Below, piece after piece: positions 8,182 to 17,584 of a stretch of 62,591 bases of DNA. The DNA is from an uncultured Anaerolineaceae bacterium. Its GTDB lineage: Bacteria > Chloroflexota > Anaerolineae > Anaerolineales > Anaerolineaceae. The DNA is taken from positions 1 through 62,591 of the forward strand of contig CAKMKJ010000027.1 of the NCBI GenBank assembly GCA_927443345.1, written 5' to 3'. Made by a program: the position numbers and the translations under genes. Below the pieces are notes generated by a model. It saw nothing but the letters and a program-made list of their open reading frames with translations, did not search any database and had not been told where the DNA came from. Each line of letters begins with the position of its first letter. The stretch's first letter is position 1.

Positions 8182-8869
8182 CCTCGCTGACCAGGTCATC
8201 CAGCGCGAACACAGGGCCGTCTTTGCAGGCCAGACGCCATCCGCGGTTGGTAACCACTGCACAGACGCCGCATGCAGAGGATTCATCACAGATCATCGGG
8301 AGTTCGAGCATGATCTCTGCACTGAAGGGTGTTTTTCTGCCAGCAGTGAGTTGTAGGCCATTGCGAAAGGTTTTGACCTGACCTGGTGGCAGCACCGCAG
8401 CCAGATAATCTGCCCAATCCTTGGCCTGGATGAGTTCGTCGAGCGGCAGCACTTCAATTTCGGGCGCAAGGTCTGAAGGATGCTGATTGGTAAACAGGCT
8501 GACTTCTGCCCGGTTCGCCAGTGCGGCATCAGCCATCGCCAGCAGTCGATTCACATGGCATTGATCCAGTGTGGTGAGCGCCACCCGACGGGTCAAGGGG
8601 GGCAGGTGAAAACCGTTGCCGCGCGGTCCGCGCAGGTGAAGGTTGGTTCCCGGCGCCCAACTTTTGGGGATGTCGCCGCACAGCAGCAATTCGGTTGAAC
8701 TCACCCTGCATGGGTAGAGCAGGGTGGGCAGCAGGTCTTCTGAATCCGCAGCGTAAGCCTGAAAAAATTGTCCGGCGATGGGCTGCAAAAAAGGTAGTGT
8801 TTGCAATAGAACGCAAACCTCTCCATTAATCTCTTCAAGCCCGTTGATTTTGACCGAATGTGTTTTCAT
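8165..8869 (-). CDS. PyrK-like FAD/[2Fe-2S] electron-transfer subunit, divergent
   Basis: In class 1B dihydroorotate dehydrogenase, PyrK carries FAD and a [2Fe-2S] cluster and passes electrons to NAD. This 234-residue protein keeps RGPRGNGFHLP (like GPLGNGF) and a C-terminal Cys group C-x5-C-x2-C-x11-C followed by KDGPVF, the end of a PyrK cluster domain. The usual RPxS flavin motif appears as YPCRVSS, and the glycine-rich GGGIGVAPL of the nucleotide domain is absent. It is co-transcribed with, and overlaps, the PyrD-like gene. NAD reduction is doubtful given the lost motif. Confidence 0.7.
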   Translation of the reverse strand: MKTHSVKINGLEEINGEVCVLLQTLPFLQPIAGQFFQAYAADSEDLLPTLLYPCRVSSTELLLCGDIPKSWAPGTNLHLRGPRGNGFHLPPLTRRVALTTLDQCHVNRLLAMADAALANRAEVSLFTNQHPSDLAPEIEVLPLDELIQAKDWADYLAAVLPPGQVKTFRNGLQLTAGRKTPFSAEIMLELPMICDESSACGVCAVVTNRGWRLACKDGPVFALDDLVSEDGSLG

Positions 8870-8950
8870 AGCTACTAATTATACCGATTTCCTAAACACT
8901 AATCACCAATCACTGCACTTTTCTCTAATCAATTACTTATAAATCCCTTA

Positions 8951-8956
8951 TATAAT
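8951..8956 (+). promoter_or_regulatory. Candidate -10 element for the SPFH gene
   Basis: TATAAT lies 40 bases before the SPFH start; a good ribosome site (aaggaga) follows in the leader. The -35 region is unclear. Confidence 0.4.
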
Positions 8957-8995
8957 CAATAAGATTGAATTAGTAAAAATAATAAGGAGAAGATA

Positions 8996-10033
8996 ATGGA
9001 TATCGCAACAATACTAAAAGGATTTGCAGGATTTGTATGGCTTGGCTGGCTCGCCATCCTTGTTTTTGTAATGTATAATGCTGCAAAAAAGACTCCCATA
9101 AAATCAGGGCGTTCAATAATTATCATTGTACTGGTCTTTGCACTCGTCATGACCACAGTCAGCTCAGGATTGGTCTTTACCAACCCTCAAGAACGAGGTG
9201 TTGTTATTTCGGCAGTGCAGCCTCAGGGGTACCGATCAGAAGCATTACAGCCTGGTCTGAGCTGGATCATCCCCTTTGCAGAGAACGTGGTCTTTTACCC
9301 GATTTCACAGCAGACATATACCATGTCAATTGCAGCCTCTGAAGGTGCCATTCAAGGGGACGACTCGATTGCTGCCCGTACACTGGATGGGCAGGAAATC
9401 TACGTGGATGCCTCTGTCATTTTCTCGATTGACCCCACCAAAGTTTTGTTTGTGCACATCAATTGGCAAAACACATACGTGGATCTGATCCGAGCACAAG
9501 TGCGTGGTATCATCCGGGACGCAGTTTCACAGTATAGTGTTGATCAAGTAGTCAGCTCCAAGCGTTTTGCAATGGTTCAGGACGTTGAAGATAATCTGCG
9601 TGGCAAAATGGAAGAAAACGGCTTGATCCTGTATGATTTTGTTATGCGTAACATCGCTTTTTCACCTGAATACGCCGCTTCAGTGGAACAAAAACAAATA
9701 GCCGAACAGCAAGCGCAACAGGCTGAGTTAGTGGTTGAACAGAAAAAGCAGGAAGCTGAACAAGCCCGCCAGATTGCCAAGGGTGTCGCGGATGCAGCCG
9801 TGACTCGTGCTACAGGTGAAGCCCAGGCTCGCTTGATCCAGGCTGAAGCAGAAGCCAAATCGCTGCAATTGATTGCGGAAGTTTTGAAGAACAATCCCAA
9901 TCTGTTGAACTATCAATACATCACCAACCTGAGTGATGACATCAATGTCATGTTGGTGCCCAGTGATTCCCCCTTCATTTTGCCCTTCCCGCAAACTGAT
10001 GGCAGCGGCGCATCCCCAACGGTTGTTCCGTAA
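8996..10033 (+). CDS. SPFH/Band 7 (prohibitin-like) membrane protein
   Basis: SPFH proteins form large membrane-bound ring scaffolds linked to protease control and membrane order. This 345-residue protein begins with two hydrophobic segments (about 6-27 and 36-59), followed by the band-7 domain: RGVVISAVQPQGYRSEALQPG-type opening, then a long Ala/Glu/Gln coiled coil at about 215-290 and a short Pro/Gly tail. Order and length match bacterial prohibitin homologues. The ribosome site aaggaga sits seven bases upstream. It stands alone, with its own -10 and terminator. Confidence 0.9.
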   Translation: MDIATILKGFAGFVWLGWLAILVFVMYNAAKKTPIKSGRSIIIIVLVFALVMTTVSSGLVFTNPQERGVVISAVQPQGYRSEALQPGLSWIIPFAENVVFYPISQQTYTMSIAASEGAIQGDDSIAARTLDGQEIYVDASVIFSIDPTKVLFVHINWQNTYVDLIRAQVRGIIRDAVSQYSVDQVVSSKRFAMVQDVEDNLRGKMEENGLILYDFVMRNIAFSPEYAASVEQKQIAEQQAQQAELVVEQKKQEAEQARQIAKGVADAAVTRATGEAQARLIQAEAEAKSLQLIAEVLKNNPNLLNYQYITNLSDDINVMLVPSDSPFILPFPQTDGSGASPTVVP

Positions 10034-10063
10034 TAATAGTCTCTTGGAATATCATTTCTAATG

Positions 10064-10100
10064 ACGTAGAGGAGGTTTATAAACCTCCCCTACGTTTTTT
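10064..10100 (+). terminator. Intrinsic terminator of the SPFH gene
   Basis: A 15-base stem (10064-10078 with 10081-10095, one mismatch) is followed directly by a run of Ts. It lies about 30 bases after the stop. Confidence 0.9.
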
Positions 10101-10116
10101 TATGTGATTTTTCTGA

Positions 10117-10146
10117 TTGGCTTTATCCATTCGCCAGTGTTAAAAT
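10117..10146 (+). promoter_or_regulatory. Promoter placing uvrC transcription start at its ATG
   Basis: TTGGCT (10117-10122) and TAAAAT (10141-10146) are 18 bases apart. The expected start point is about seven bases after the -10, that is at or next to the uvrC ATG at 10153. No ribosome site lies before the ATG, so the message is probably leaderless. Confidence 0.5.
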
Positions 10147-10152
10147 TGACCC

Positions 10153-12018
10153 ATGCCAGAACTTTCTGATCACATTCTGGGCATTCTTGCCACTTTACCG
10201 CAAAAACCGGGCTGCTACATTATGCGCGACGCTGGCGGTGTGGTGATTTATGTGGGCAAGGCCATCAACCTGAAGAACCGGGTGCGCTCTTACTTCCAGG
10301 AGCGCGCCGATATGGACCGCAAGACGCGCAAATTGGTGACGCATATCACCGACCTGGAATGGATTGTGGTGGGCTCAGAACTCGAGGCTCTAATCCTCGA
10401 GATGAACCTGATCAAGAAACATCGTCCGCATTTCAACGTACGGCTCAAAGACGATAAACGCTACCCCTATATTAAAGTTCATCTGAATGATCCATTTCCG
10501 AAAGTGACTCTGACGCGCATCATGGTCAAGGATGGTTCGCGCTATTTTGGCCCGTATACCAGTGTGTGGGCAGTGCACCAAACCCTCGATTTGCTGCGGA
10601 AAATTTTCCCCTATCTTACCTGCGACCGCGAGATCACCGGTCTGGACGCGCGTCCTTGCCTCTATTTTGACATCAAACTGTGTTCCGGGCCATGCATCGG
10701 CGCTATCAACCAGGCTGGTTATAAGCAGCTTATTACCGATTTATGCTCATTTTTGGATGGTCACACCGATCCGATTGTCAGCCGTTTGCAGCGTGAAATG
10801 AAAGCAGCTTCGAAAAGCTTGAACTTTGAACGTGCGGCTGTGATTCGCGATCAATTGAACGCCATCGAGCGGGTGGTTGAAAAACAGAAAGTGATTACCG
10901 GCGACCAGAGTGACTCGGATGTATTGGCTCTGGCCCGTGCAGATGGTGAAGCCTGTGTGCAGATATTTTTTATCCGCAACGGTAAACTGATGGGGCGTGA
11001 ATACTTCATTTTGGAAGGCACTGAAGAAATTTCCGATAATGAAGTCGTTGGCGAATTTATCAAACAGTTTTACAGCGAGGCTGCTACCATTCCCGACCGC
11101 GTGCTGCTGCCCAACGAGGTGGAAGAAGCCCAGATTATCCAGCAGTGGTTGAATACCAAACGCGGCGGCGAAAAAATGCAGATGTTTGTACCTAAATCTG
11201 GATCCACTTCTGATGACCTGGTGAAAATGGCCACCGAAAACGCTGTTGAAACATTGCAGGCGCTGCGCAGCCAATGGGAAGCCGACAAGAACAAACAAAC
11301 CCAGGCGCTCGCAGAACTTCAAAGTGCCTTGCAGCTTGTAGAACCGCCCAATCGCATCGAATGTTACGATATTTCAAATACTCAGGGCACTTCATCTGTG
11401 GGCAGTATGGTGGTCTTTGAGCAGGGCACGCCCAGCAAGGGCATGTACCGCCATTTCAACATCAAGACCGTAATCGGCCCCGATGATTTTGCCAGCATGG
11501 AAGAGGTATTGACCCGACGCTTCAAACGCTGGCAAGCCGCCCAGGAAAAGCAATTGGTAGGCGCCAAATTAGATCCCTCTTTTGCGGTGCTGCCTGACTT
11601 GCTGATGGTGGATGGCGGCAAGGGTCAGCTCGGCAGGGCGGTCAAGGTGCTTGAATCTTTTGGGTTGTCTGAGCGGGTTCCGCTGGTGGGTCTGGCCAAA
11701 CAGCAGGAAGAACTATTCAGACCGCATATTGAAAGGTCAATTATTCTGCCCCGCCATTCGCAAGGCTTGTATCTGATTCAGCGTGTACGAGATGAAGCCC
11801 ATCGCTTCGCCATCACTGCCCACCGCAAAGCGCGCGGCAAGGTCGGTATAGCTTCCCGGTTGGATGCCATCCCCGGGGTGGGGCCGAAACGCCGCAGAGC
11901 ACTGCTTGAAAAATTCGGCGATATCAATAGCATCCGCCAGGCGCCCGTTGAAGAATTAACAAAAATCCCCGGTATCACCGAGGATATTGCGCTTGCACTT
12001 CAATCAGGGTTGGATTAA
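10153..12018 (+). CDS. uvrC: UvrABC excinuclease subunit C
   Basis: UvrC makes both incisions around a damaged base in nucleotide excision repair. The 621 residues show the full domain order: GIY-YIG nuclease at the N-terminus (GCYIMRDAGGVVIYVGKA), a Cys group at about 157-181 (C..C-x7-C-x3-C) matching the proposed Fe-S site of UvrC, a UVR helical pair near 200-235, the RNase H-like C-terminal nuclease (ECYDISNTQG and MVDGGKGQL), and two helix-hairpin-helix motifs (IPGVGPKRR, IPGITED). It overlaps the convergent rhodanese gene by four bases. Length and motifs are intact. Confidence 0.97.
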   Translation: MPELSDHILGILATLPQKPGCYIMRDAGGVVIYVGKAINLKNRVRSYFQERADMDRKTRKLVTHITDLEWIVVGSELEALILEMNLIKKHRPHFNVRLKDDKRYPYIKVHLNDPFPKVTLTRIMVKDGSRYFGPYTSVWAVHQTLDLLRKIFPYLTCDREITGLDARPCLYFDIKLCSGPCIGAINQAGYKQLITDLCSFLDGHTDPIVSRLQREMKAASKSLNFERAAVIRDQLNAIERVVEKQKVITGDQSDSDVLALARADGEACVQIFFIRNGKLMGREYFILEGTEEISDNEVVGEFIKQFYSEAATIPDRVLLPNEVEEAQIIQQWLNTKRGGEKMQMFVPKSGSTSDDLVKMATENAVETLQALRSQWEADKNKQTQALAELQSALQLVEPPNRIECYDISNTQGTSSVGSMVVFEQGTPSKGMYRHFNIKTVIGPDDFASMEEVLTRRFKRWQAAQEKQLVGAKLDPSFAVLPDLLMVDGGKGQLGRAVKVLESFGLSERVPLVGLAKQQEELFRPHIERSIILPRHSQGLYLIQRVRDEAHRFAITAHRKARGKVGIASRLDAIPGVGPKRRRALLEKFGDINSIRQAPVEELTKIPGITEDIALALQSGLD

Positions 12019-12449
12019 GGGCCGCTTACGACAGGCAGACCTGCAGAAATCCAGGCGTTAATGCCGCCATTGATGCTGGTGGTTCTGTTTAAGCCAGAGG
12101 CTCTCAGTAAGTTGCGGGCTTCAGCGCTGCGGTTGCCGCTGCGGCAGATGATCAGCACATCTTGATCAGTGGGGATTTCATCGACGCGGGCTGAGAGTTC
12201 TCCTAAAGGGATTAAAACCGCTCCATCCACATGGGCTTCGTTCCATTCAATTGGCTCGCGTACATCCAACAGATAAGCGCCATTGGCAAATTGTTCATTG
12301 GCCTGTTGAACGGTAATTGTGGCTGGCAGACTATCTGTTTGGGGTTGAAAAATAAACACTGCCGCGACGATGACCGCAACGGCTGCCAAAGCTATGATAA
12401 GCCACTTATTATTGTTATTAGGTTTGTTTTTCTTGATGCTCATGCTCAC
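12015..12449 (-). CDS. Membrane-anchored single-domain rhodanese
   Basis: A short basic N-terminus and one membrane helix (about 15-35) are followed by a rhodanese domain. LLDVREPIEWNEAHVDGAVL and the active-site loop CRSGNRS (Cys at about residue 106) are intact, so it should carry a persulfide on the outer face of the membrane. Such single-domain proteins handle sulfur transfer or cyanide detoxification; the true donor is unknown. The 144-residue size is normal. Its 3' end overlaps uvrC by four bases. Confidence 0.88.
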   Translation of the reverse strand: MSMSIKKNKPNNNNKWLIIALAAVAVIVAAVFIFQPQTDSLPATITVQQANEQFANGAYLLDVREPIEWNEAHVDGAVLIPLGELSARVDEIPTDQDVLIICRSGNRSAEARNLLRASGLNRTTSINGGINAWISAGLPVVSGP

Positions 12450-12498
12450 CTCTTTTTTATTTCAGATGTTTGACTGATAAAAAAGATACATCTGATTA

Positions 12499-13515
12499 TT
12501 AAACAGCCAATTCGCGCAGCACTTTGGCCGCAGATTCGGCAGTGATATCTCGCTGAGGCATGGCCAATAGTTCATAACCCACCATGAATTTGCGGATGGT
12601 GGCTGATCTGAGTAAGGGTGGATAAAAATGTGAATGTAGTATCCATTCAGGGTGAGCTTTGCCGTCATAAGGCGCTTGATGAAAACCCATCGAATAAGGG
12701 AACGAAACACCGAAAAGTTTATCGTAGCGTTTGGTTACTTCAAGCATGATCTCTGCCAGGTTTTTCCGCATTTCGTTCGTGCAATCTGCTAAACGAGAAA
12801 TTTGCTGAGTGGATACAACCATCACCTCAAATGGCCAAACAGCCCAAAAGGGAACCACAGCAATGAAATGTTCATTTGAAGCCACCAATCTTTCAGCAGT
12901 TAGCTTCTCAATTTTGGTGTACTCTATGAGCAATGGTGTTTTATTGTCTTGAAAGTATTCCCGTTGAGAGGCTAGTTCCTTTGCCGGCTCATTTGGGATT
13001 GAAGAAGTTGCCCAAATCTGGCTGTGAGGGTGCGGATTCGAGCAGCCCATCATGGCGCCTTTGTTCTCAAAGACCTGCACGTAGCTGATATCGTCGCGTG
13101 CGCCAAGAGTCTCGCTTTCGATAGTCCAGGTGTTTAGAATGGTTTCAACCTCTTCAACCGACATGTCGGGCAGGGTCAGGTCGTGGCGCGGAGAAAAACA
13201 CACCACCTTGCAGTAGCCAGTTTCGGGCTCTTGACGAAAGAGTTGATGTTGCCGTACCGATTGGGATACTGAAGATTCGGGTAGCAGGGCGGGGAAGTCA
13301 TTATTGAACACAAAAGTATTTTCGTAGTTGGGGTTTTTATCACCCGAGGCGCGTGTGTTGCCAGGGCACAGACTGCACTCCGGGTCGTAATGGGGCAGGT
13401 CGATTTTCTTCTTTTCTTCAACTTGTCCAAGCCAGGGGCGTTTGGTACGTTGGGGTGAGACCAACACCCATTCGTTGGTCAGCGGGTTGAACCTGCGGTG
13501 GGGTGAATCAGACAT
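12499..13515 (-). CDS. galT: Galactose-1-phosphate uridylyltransferase
   Basis: GalT swaps UMP between UDP-glucose and galactose-1-phosphate in the Leloir pathway. The active-site HPHSQIW is present, with the nucleophile at His164, and a zinc-binding pair CSLC at 47-50. The start at 13515 (MSDSPHRR) is chosen over an upstream ATG because aaggag lies seven bases before it; this gives 338 residues, normal for the family. GalK is encoded 32 kb away on the same strand; no galE was seen in this window. Confidence 0.95.
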   Translation of the reverse strand: MSDSPHRRFNPLTNEWVLVSPQRTKRPWLGQVEEKKKIDLPHYDPECSLCPGNTRASGDKNPNYENTFVFNNDFPALLPESSVSQSVRQHQLFRQEPETGYCKVVCFSPRHDLTLPDMSVEEVETILNTWTIESETLGARDDISYVQVFENKGAMMGCSNPHPHSQIWATSSIPNEPAKELASQREYFQDNKTPLLIEYTKIEKLTAERLVASNEHFIAVVPFWAVWPFEVMVVSTQQISRLADCTNEMRKNLAEIMLEVTKRYDKLFGVSFPYSMGFHQAPYDGKAHPEWILHSHFYPPLLRSATIRKFMVGYELLAMPQRDITAESAAKVLRELAV

Positions 13516-13782
13516 GACTTGCTCCTTGATAATTGAATATTTTTCATTATACACAGTAAATCTTGATAATTTATGCTAAGGTAAACTCAAAAATATTTTT
13601 TACAGAAATCGCAAAATTTTCGATTGGCAGATGTGACGGTAAATAATTGGATAATCGAATTACAATCAATGGTATATTTTCGTAAAAAACAATTTTCTTG
13701 ATGATGCCTAATTAGTAAGCAATGTCAAAAATTATTCAAAAGTGACAAATTTTGAGAGTCGGTACAAGAAGGAGAAGAAAAA

Positions 13783-15162
13783 ATGTACAAGAAGTTCATT
13801 TTACTAATGATTACAGTAGCATTATTGTTGAGTTCATGTGAACAAACTTCTCCCACGACAATTCCCGTGCTTGAGACTGCTGCCGTTGAAGTAGCTGCTA
13901 CCGAAGCCATCGTTGTTGCGCCTAATGATGATAATTCAGTAATCCTTAAGATTTATTTGTTAGATTACACTCCTGACACGATTGCCTGGCTTGAAGAAAC
14001 GGTCAACCCAGCTTTTGAAAAACAATTCTCTGACGTCGGTGTTGAAATTATTCAAGGGAGCTGGTTTGATTGGCAAAAAGCCATTACAGGCTTCTTTTCT
14101 GAAAATGCTGGACCGGATATTATCAATCTTGGGTCAGAAATGAACATGCTTTATGGTGAAAATTTGGCTGATATGGAACCTTATTTAGGTGAAAATGTTT
14201 GGCCTGAGATTAAAAATTTTGGCCCTGCTCTTGAAAGTGCCAAGTATGAAGGCAAAATTAGAGGTTTGCCAATTTTTACTTCTCCCCGGTTCATTTTCTG
14301 TCGCAAAGATCTAATGGAAGCAGCCGGGTGGGCCACAGGAAGCCCTGCAAATTTTGCCGAGTGGGTTGATTTTGCCAGGAAAGTTTCCAAAATAGACTCC
14401 ACCACCAAATCACTTGTGCAACAGGCACTGGTGCCGATGGATGCCGGTTCGATGGCTGACTGGCAATGGTGGTTGCTCGTCTTCGAATCCCTTGGTGGAA
14501 AGCTTTATAAAGAGGATGGTACGCCTAACTTCGATTCACCTGAAGCCTTGGCCGCTACCCAGTTTTTGCTTGACATGCGGCAGGCTACTTACGGCCCTGT
14601 TTACAATGCGGTGGCACCTCTCCCCGCAGGTCAGGGTTCAGTTATTGATGTCAACGATGAGACTGGCAAAGACAACGGCGCTGTCTGTTTGATGCATTCC
14701 AATTGGGCTGCTCCTGCTTCAAGCCGTGCTATCTGGGAAACAATCAGCATTGAAGCTTTTGCTGGGGATCCTGCTAACTTCCCCAACAGCAAACCTGTTG
14801 TGTTAGCTTTCAACGACTGGCTGGCTGTTCCTGAATATAGCCAAAACAAAGAATTGGCTGCTGAATGGCTAAAAATGGCTTTTTCTAAGGAATCAAACAA
14901 TAAATGGAATGAAACCACGGGGTTTATTCCTGCGCGAGTGGATTCGCAATATGGTTTTATGACTCAATCAGTTCATCTCCAACGTGAAGGAGATTTGGCT
15001 AATCAGTATGGCATAGGTTTTTCTGGTATTTTTGAACCTGCCAAGCTATCAGCAATCATTCAAAATGTTCTGGAAAAACTTATCCGTGAAGAGTTATCTC
15101 CAGAAGAAGCCGTGTTGAAAATTCAAACTGAATATAGTGATTTGTTAGAAAAAACTCCCTGA
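13783..15162 (+). CDS. Sugar ABC transporter substrate-binding lipoprotein (orphan)
   Basis: The 459-residue protein starts with a lipoprotein signal (LLSSC, Cys at about residue 19) and then has the two-lobed architecture of extracellular solute-binding family 1 (UgpB/MalE type): YTPDTIAWLEETVNP, GPDIINLG, AADFAEWVDFARK-like FAEWVDFA, and a C-terminal lobe with WLKMAFSKESN. Such proteins capture sugars for ABC importers. A strong ribosome site (aaggagaag) precedes the start. No permease genes lie nearby and the gene is flanked by AT-rich DNA, so its transporter must be elsewhere or the gene was gained alone. Confidence 0.87.
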   Translation: MYKKFILLMITVALLLSSCEQTSPTTIPVLETAAVEVAATEAIVVAPNDDNSVILKIYLLDYTPDTIAWLEETVNPAFEKQFSDVGVEIIQGSWFDWQKAITGFFSENAGPDIINLGSEMNMLYGENLADMEPYLGENVWPEIKNFGPALESAKYEGKIRGLPIFTSPRFIFCRKDLMEAAGWATGSPANFAEWVDFARKVSKIDSTTKSLVQQALVPMDAGSMADWQWWLLVFESLGGKLYKEDGTPNFDSPEALAATQFLLDMRQATYGPVYNAVAPLPAGQGSVIDVNDETGKDNGAVCLMHSNWAAPASSRAIWETISIEAFAGDPANFPNSKPVVLAFNDWLAVPEYSQNKELAAEWLKMAFSKESNNKWNETTGFIPARVDSQYGFMTQSVHLQREGDLANQYGIGFSGIFEPAKLSAIIQNVLEKLIREELSPEEAVLKIQTEYSDLLEKTP

Positions 15163-15206
15163 GAAATAGTTTCAGGAAGTCTTTGTCAATCAAAAGGAGG
15201 AGGCAG

Positions 15207-15812
15207 TTATTCTAATGGCAAATTGGATGAAGATTCAATTCTGTTTCGTCCGTTTTGTTTGGCCTTGAGGACTAATTTTTCGACCAGATCAATGCATTGA
15301 TCTGCGGACTCACCTTGAAATTGATTGATTCCACCGCTCACAGTGATTTTAAATTCATCATTAAATGTGTTCAATTCAACAGATTCTCGAATTTGTTCGG
15401 CCACGATTATTGCATTCTCTGCTTTACACGCTGGCAGAATGATCATAAATTCTTCTCCATCATATCGACCAACGATATCCGTTGCCCTGACACTTGAGGT
15501 GATAATTTTCGCAATCTCTGTTAATACTTTATCTCCCATGGGGTGTCCGTACTGATCATTTACTTTCTTAAATTCATCTATATTAAAAATCACCACGCTT
15601 AATGGTTCTTTTGTTCGGGTAGCTCTTTTTGTTTCATAACTCAGACGTTCATACAATTCACTTCGATTATTGAGTTTGGTTAAAAAATCAGTACGGCTCA
15701 TCTGTTCAATTTGTTTGTTTTTTTCAGTTTGAACATTTTCTAACTCGATGGTGAGTTCTTTTACTTTATCGACCAATTGCTCTTTTGAAAGGGCTTGATA
15801 AGAATCCATCAC
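15207..15812 (-). CDS. GGDEF-domain protein with altered active site
   Basis: A coiled coil (about residues 1-40) leads into a single GGDEF domain in 201 residues. Diguanylate cyclases make c-di-GMP from two GTP. Here the signature reads DGEEF in place of GG(D/E)EF, and the first metal-binding Asp of the usual DIDxFK reads NIDEFK. The NDQYGHPMGD and GRNR segments are kept. The fold should be intact but activity is doubtful; it might bind GTP or act as a partner protein. No membrane or sensor domain is present. Confidence 0.85.
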   Translation of the reverse strand: MMDSYQALSKEQLVDKVKELTIELENVQTEKNKQIEQMSRTDFLTKLNNRSELYERLSYETKRATRTKEPLSVVIFNIDEFKKVNDQYGHPMGDKVLTEIAKIITSSVRATDIVGRYDGEEFMIILPACKAENAIIVAEQIRESVELNTFNDEFKITVSGGINQFQGESADQCIDLVEKLVLKAKQNGRNRIESSSNLPLE

Positions 15813-16053
15813 CTTGCTCCTGTAAGTAAATATTTATCCAATGTATTCATTATAGTGGTCAAAAGGGATGAATACAAACCCCAAAGATTAGAAAGTAATA
15901 AACAGAACTGCAAACTTAAAATCAGCACACAAGGTTATAATTTCAGTTTATGCAAGCGGTTGCAGAAAAAGGTGTAAAGGCTAAGATATTCAAATGTTTG
16001 TGAAATCAGCTATTGATTTTTATCCTTAGAATAATTGATGGTTATCAGAGTTA

Positions 16054-17367
16054 ATGAGAATTTCATTTTATGTACGCAAAATTTCACACTGGGCTTCTGA
16101 TCTGCCTGTTGGCGGTGTCTGGGGGCGATCTGTTCATGAGTTCATTCAAAAGAATCTGCGCTGGCTGTGGTTTGATGGGTTGTATGCTTCTGCCAGTGAC
16201 AATATCATCATCAATTTTATCAGCCTGTATATTCTTTCACTCGGTGCAAGCGAATTTCAGATTGGCCTAATGAGTTCAATTTCAAGCTTTTTGGCTGCCC
16301 TGATGTTGTTTTTTGGGGCTGTTCTTGCCGAGCGCATTGGTCACCACAAAGAGATCGTCGTTTTGTCAGGTGGGCTGATTGGCCGTTTGTGTATCTTGAT
16401 GTTGGTTTTTGTGCCGATTTTATTTCACGGCGCAAGCGTGGTGTGGATCGCCATTGCCTTTTCGGTGCTCCGCGATGGTTTTAATAATTTAGCTTATCCG
16501 GCATGGATGTCGGTGATTAACGAGACTATTCCGATTGAAGGCAGGGGGCGATATTTTGGATCGCGCAACTTCGTGATGGGCATTGCCGGCATGATCACCA
16601 CGCTTGCAGCAGGCAAGATCATTACCATGTTTGTTCATCAAACGGGCTACCAAATTGTTATGGCTGCGGCATTTGTTTTAGGGCTGGCTTCTTCTTATAG
16701 TTTTTTCAAGCTCAAAACTGAACCTACGATTAAACGCATTGGTCGTAAAGCCAGTTTATCCATAAAAGCCATCCCCGGACTTCTAAGGGGTCATCCCCAG
16801 TTTGTGGCGTTGATGCTGACTGCAGGTTTGTGGAACTTTGCGATCAATATTTCAGGGCCATTTTTTAGTGTCTATATGGTTCAAGATCTGCATTTCTCAG
16901 CCTCGATTGTTGGTTTGACCAATGTTGCCACCGTCTTGAGTGGATTATTAGTGCTCAATGGGGTAGGAGGCTTGTCAGATCGCCTGGGCCCTAGAAAACT
17001 GCAAATTTACAGCATGATTCTTATCCCGTTGCTGCCAGTCATGTGGATATTCGCCCGTGAGCCCTGGCATATTATTCTAATCAATATCTTTGGTGGCACG
17101 ATTTGGGCGGCGTTTAACCTGACCTCTTTCAACTTGATGCTCAATTCAATCCCCAAAGACAAGGTACCGAGTTATTCTGCGCTTTACCAGATTATGGTGA
17201 CCCTTTCACTGGCTTTAGGCGCGATGTTAGGCAGCGCTCTGATCACCCGCTTTGGTTTTTATGTTTTGTTGATCGCATCTGCGGTCGTCAGGGTGATCGC
17301 AACAATACTCTTTGCCAGGTTGGTGCAAGAACCCGTCAAAGAGGTTATTGAAGTTGTTTCAACCTAA
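16054..17367 (+). CDS. Major facilitator superfamily transporter
   Basis: The 437 residues form about twelve membrane helices after a hydrophilic N-terminus of some 40 residues. The loop between helices 2 and 3 carries AERIGHHKEIVV, and the second half repeats GGLSDRLGPRKLQ, an MFS A-like motif. The substrate cannot be inferred. The gene stands alone, ahead of ettA by about 215 bases. Confidence 0.88.
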   Translation: MRISFYVRKISHWASDLPVGGVWGRSVHEFIQKNLRWLWFDGLYASASDNIIINFISLYILSLGASEFQIGLMSSISSFLAALMLFFGAVLAERIGHHKEIVVLSGGLIGRLCILMLVFVPILFHGASVVWIAIAFSVLRDGFNNLAYPAWMSVINETIPIEGRGRYFGSRNFVMGIAGMITTLAAGKIITMFVHQTGYQIVMAAAFVLGLASSYSFFKLKTEPTIKRIGRKASLSIKAIPGLLRGHPQFVALMLTAGLWNFAINISGPFFSVYMVQDLHFSASIVGLTNVATVLSGLLVLNGVGGLSDRLGPRKLQIYSMILIPLLPVMWIFAREPWHIILINIFGGTIWAAFNLTSFNLMLNSIPKDKVPSYSALYQIMVTLSLALGAMLGSALITRFGFYVLLIASAVVRVIATILFARLVQEPVKEVIEVVST

Positions 17368-17584
17368 CAAATTCCACTCTCAACGAGTGGAGCTTGGGTT
17401 AGAGAAATTTTCGGTTTACACATCCCTGGTTATCGTGGTGGGCGTATTTATCCCTCACTAGTTAACCCTCCGCAGGCTTTTGTTATTTTCATACACGTAA
17501 GATGCCTGATTTATTGATTATAATGATTCTAATCATGGATCATGATATCTTTTATATGTAAGTTGAAGGCGGTTTAGGTGCTAA

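Noticed and set aside
10747-11322. Open frame of 191 codons on the minus strand inside uvrC
   Set aside because: uvrC is unmistakable here; the opposite frame is Phe/His-rich and shows no domain.
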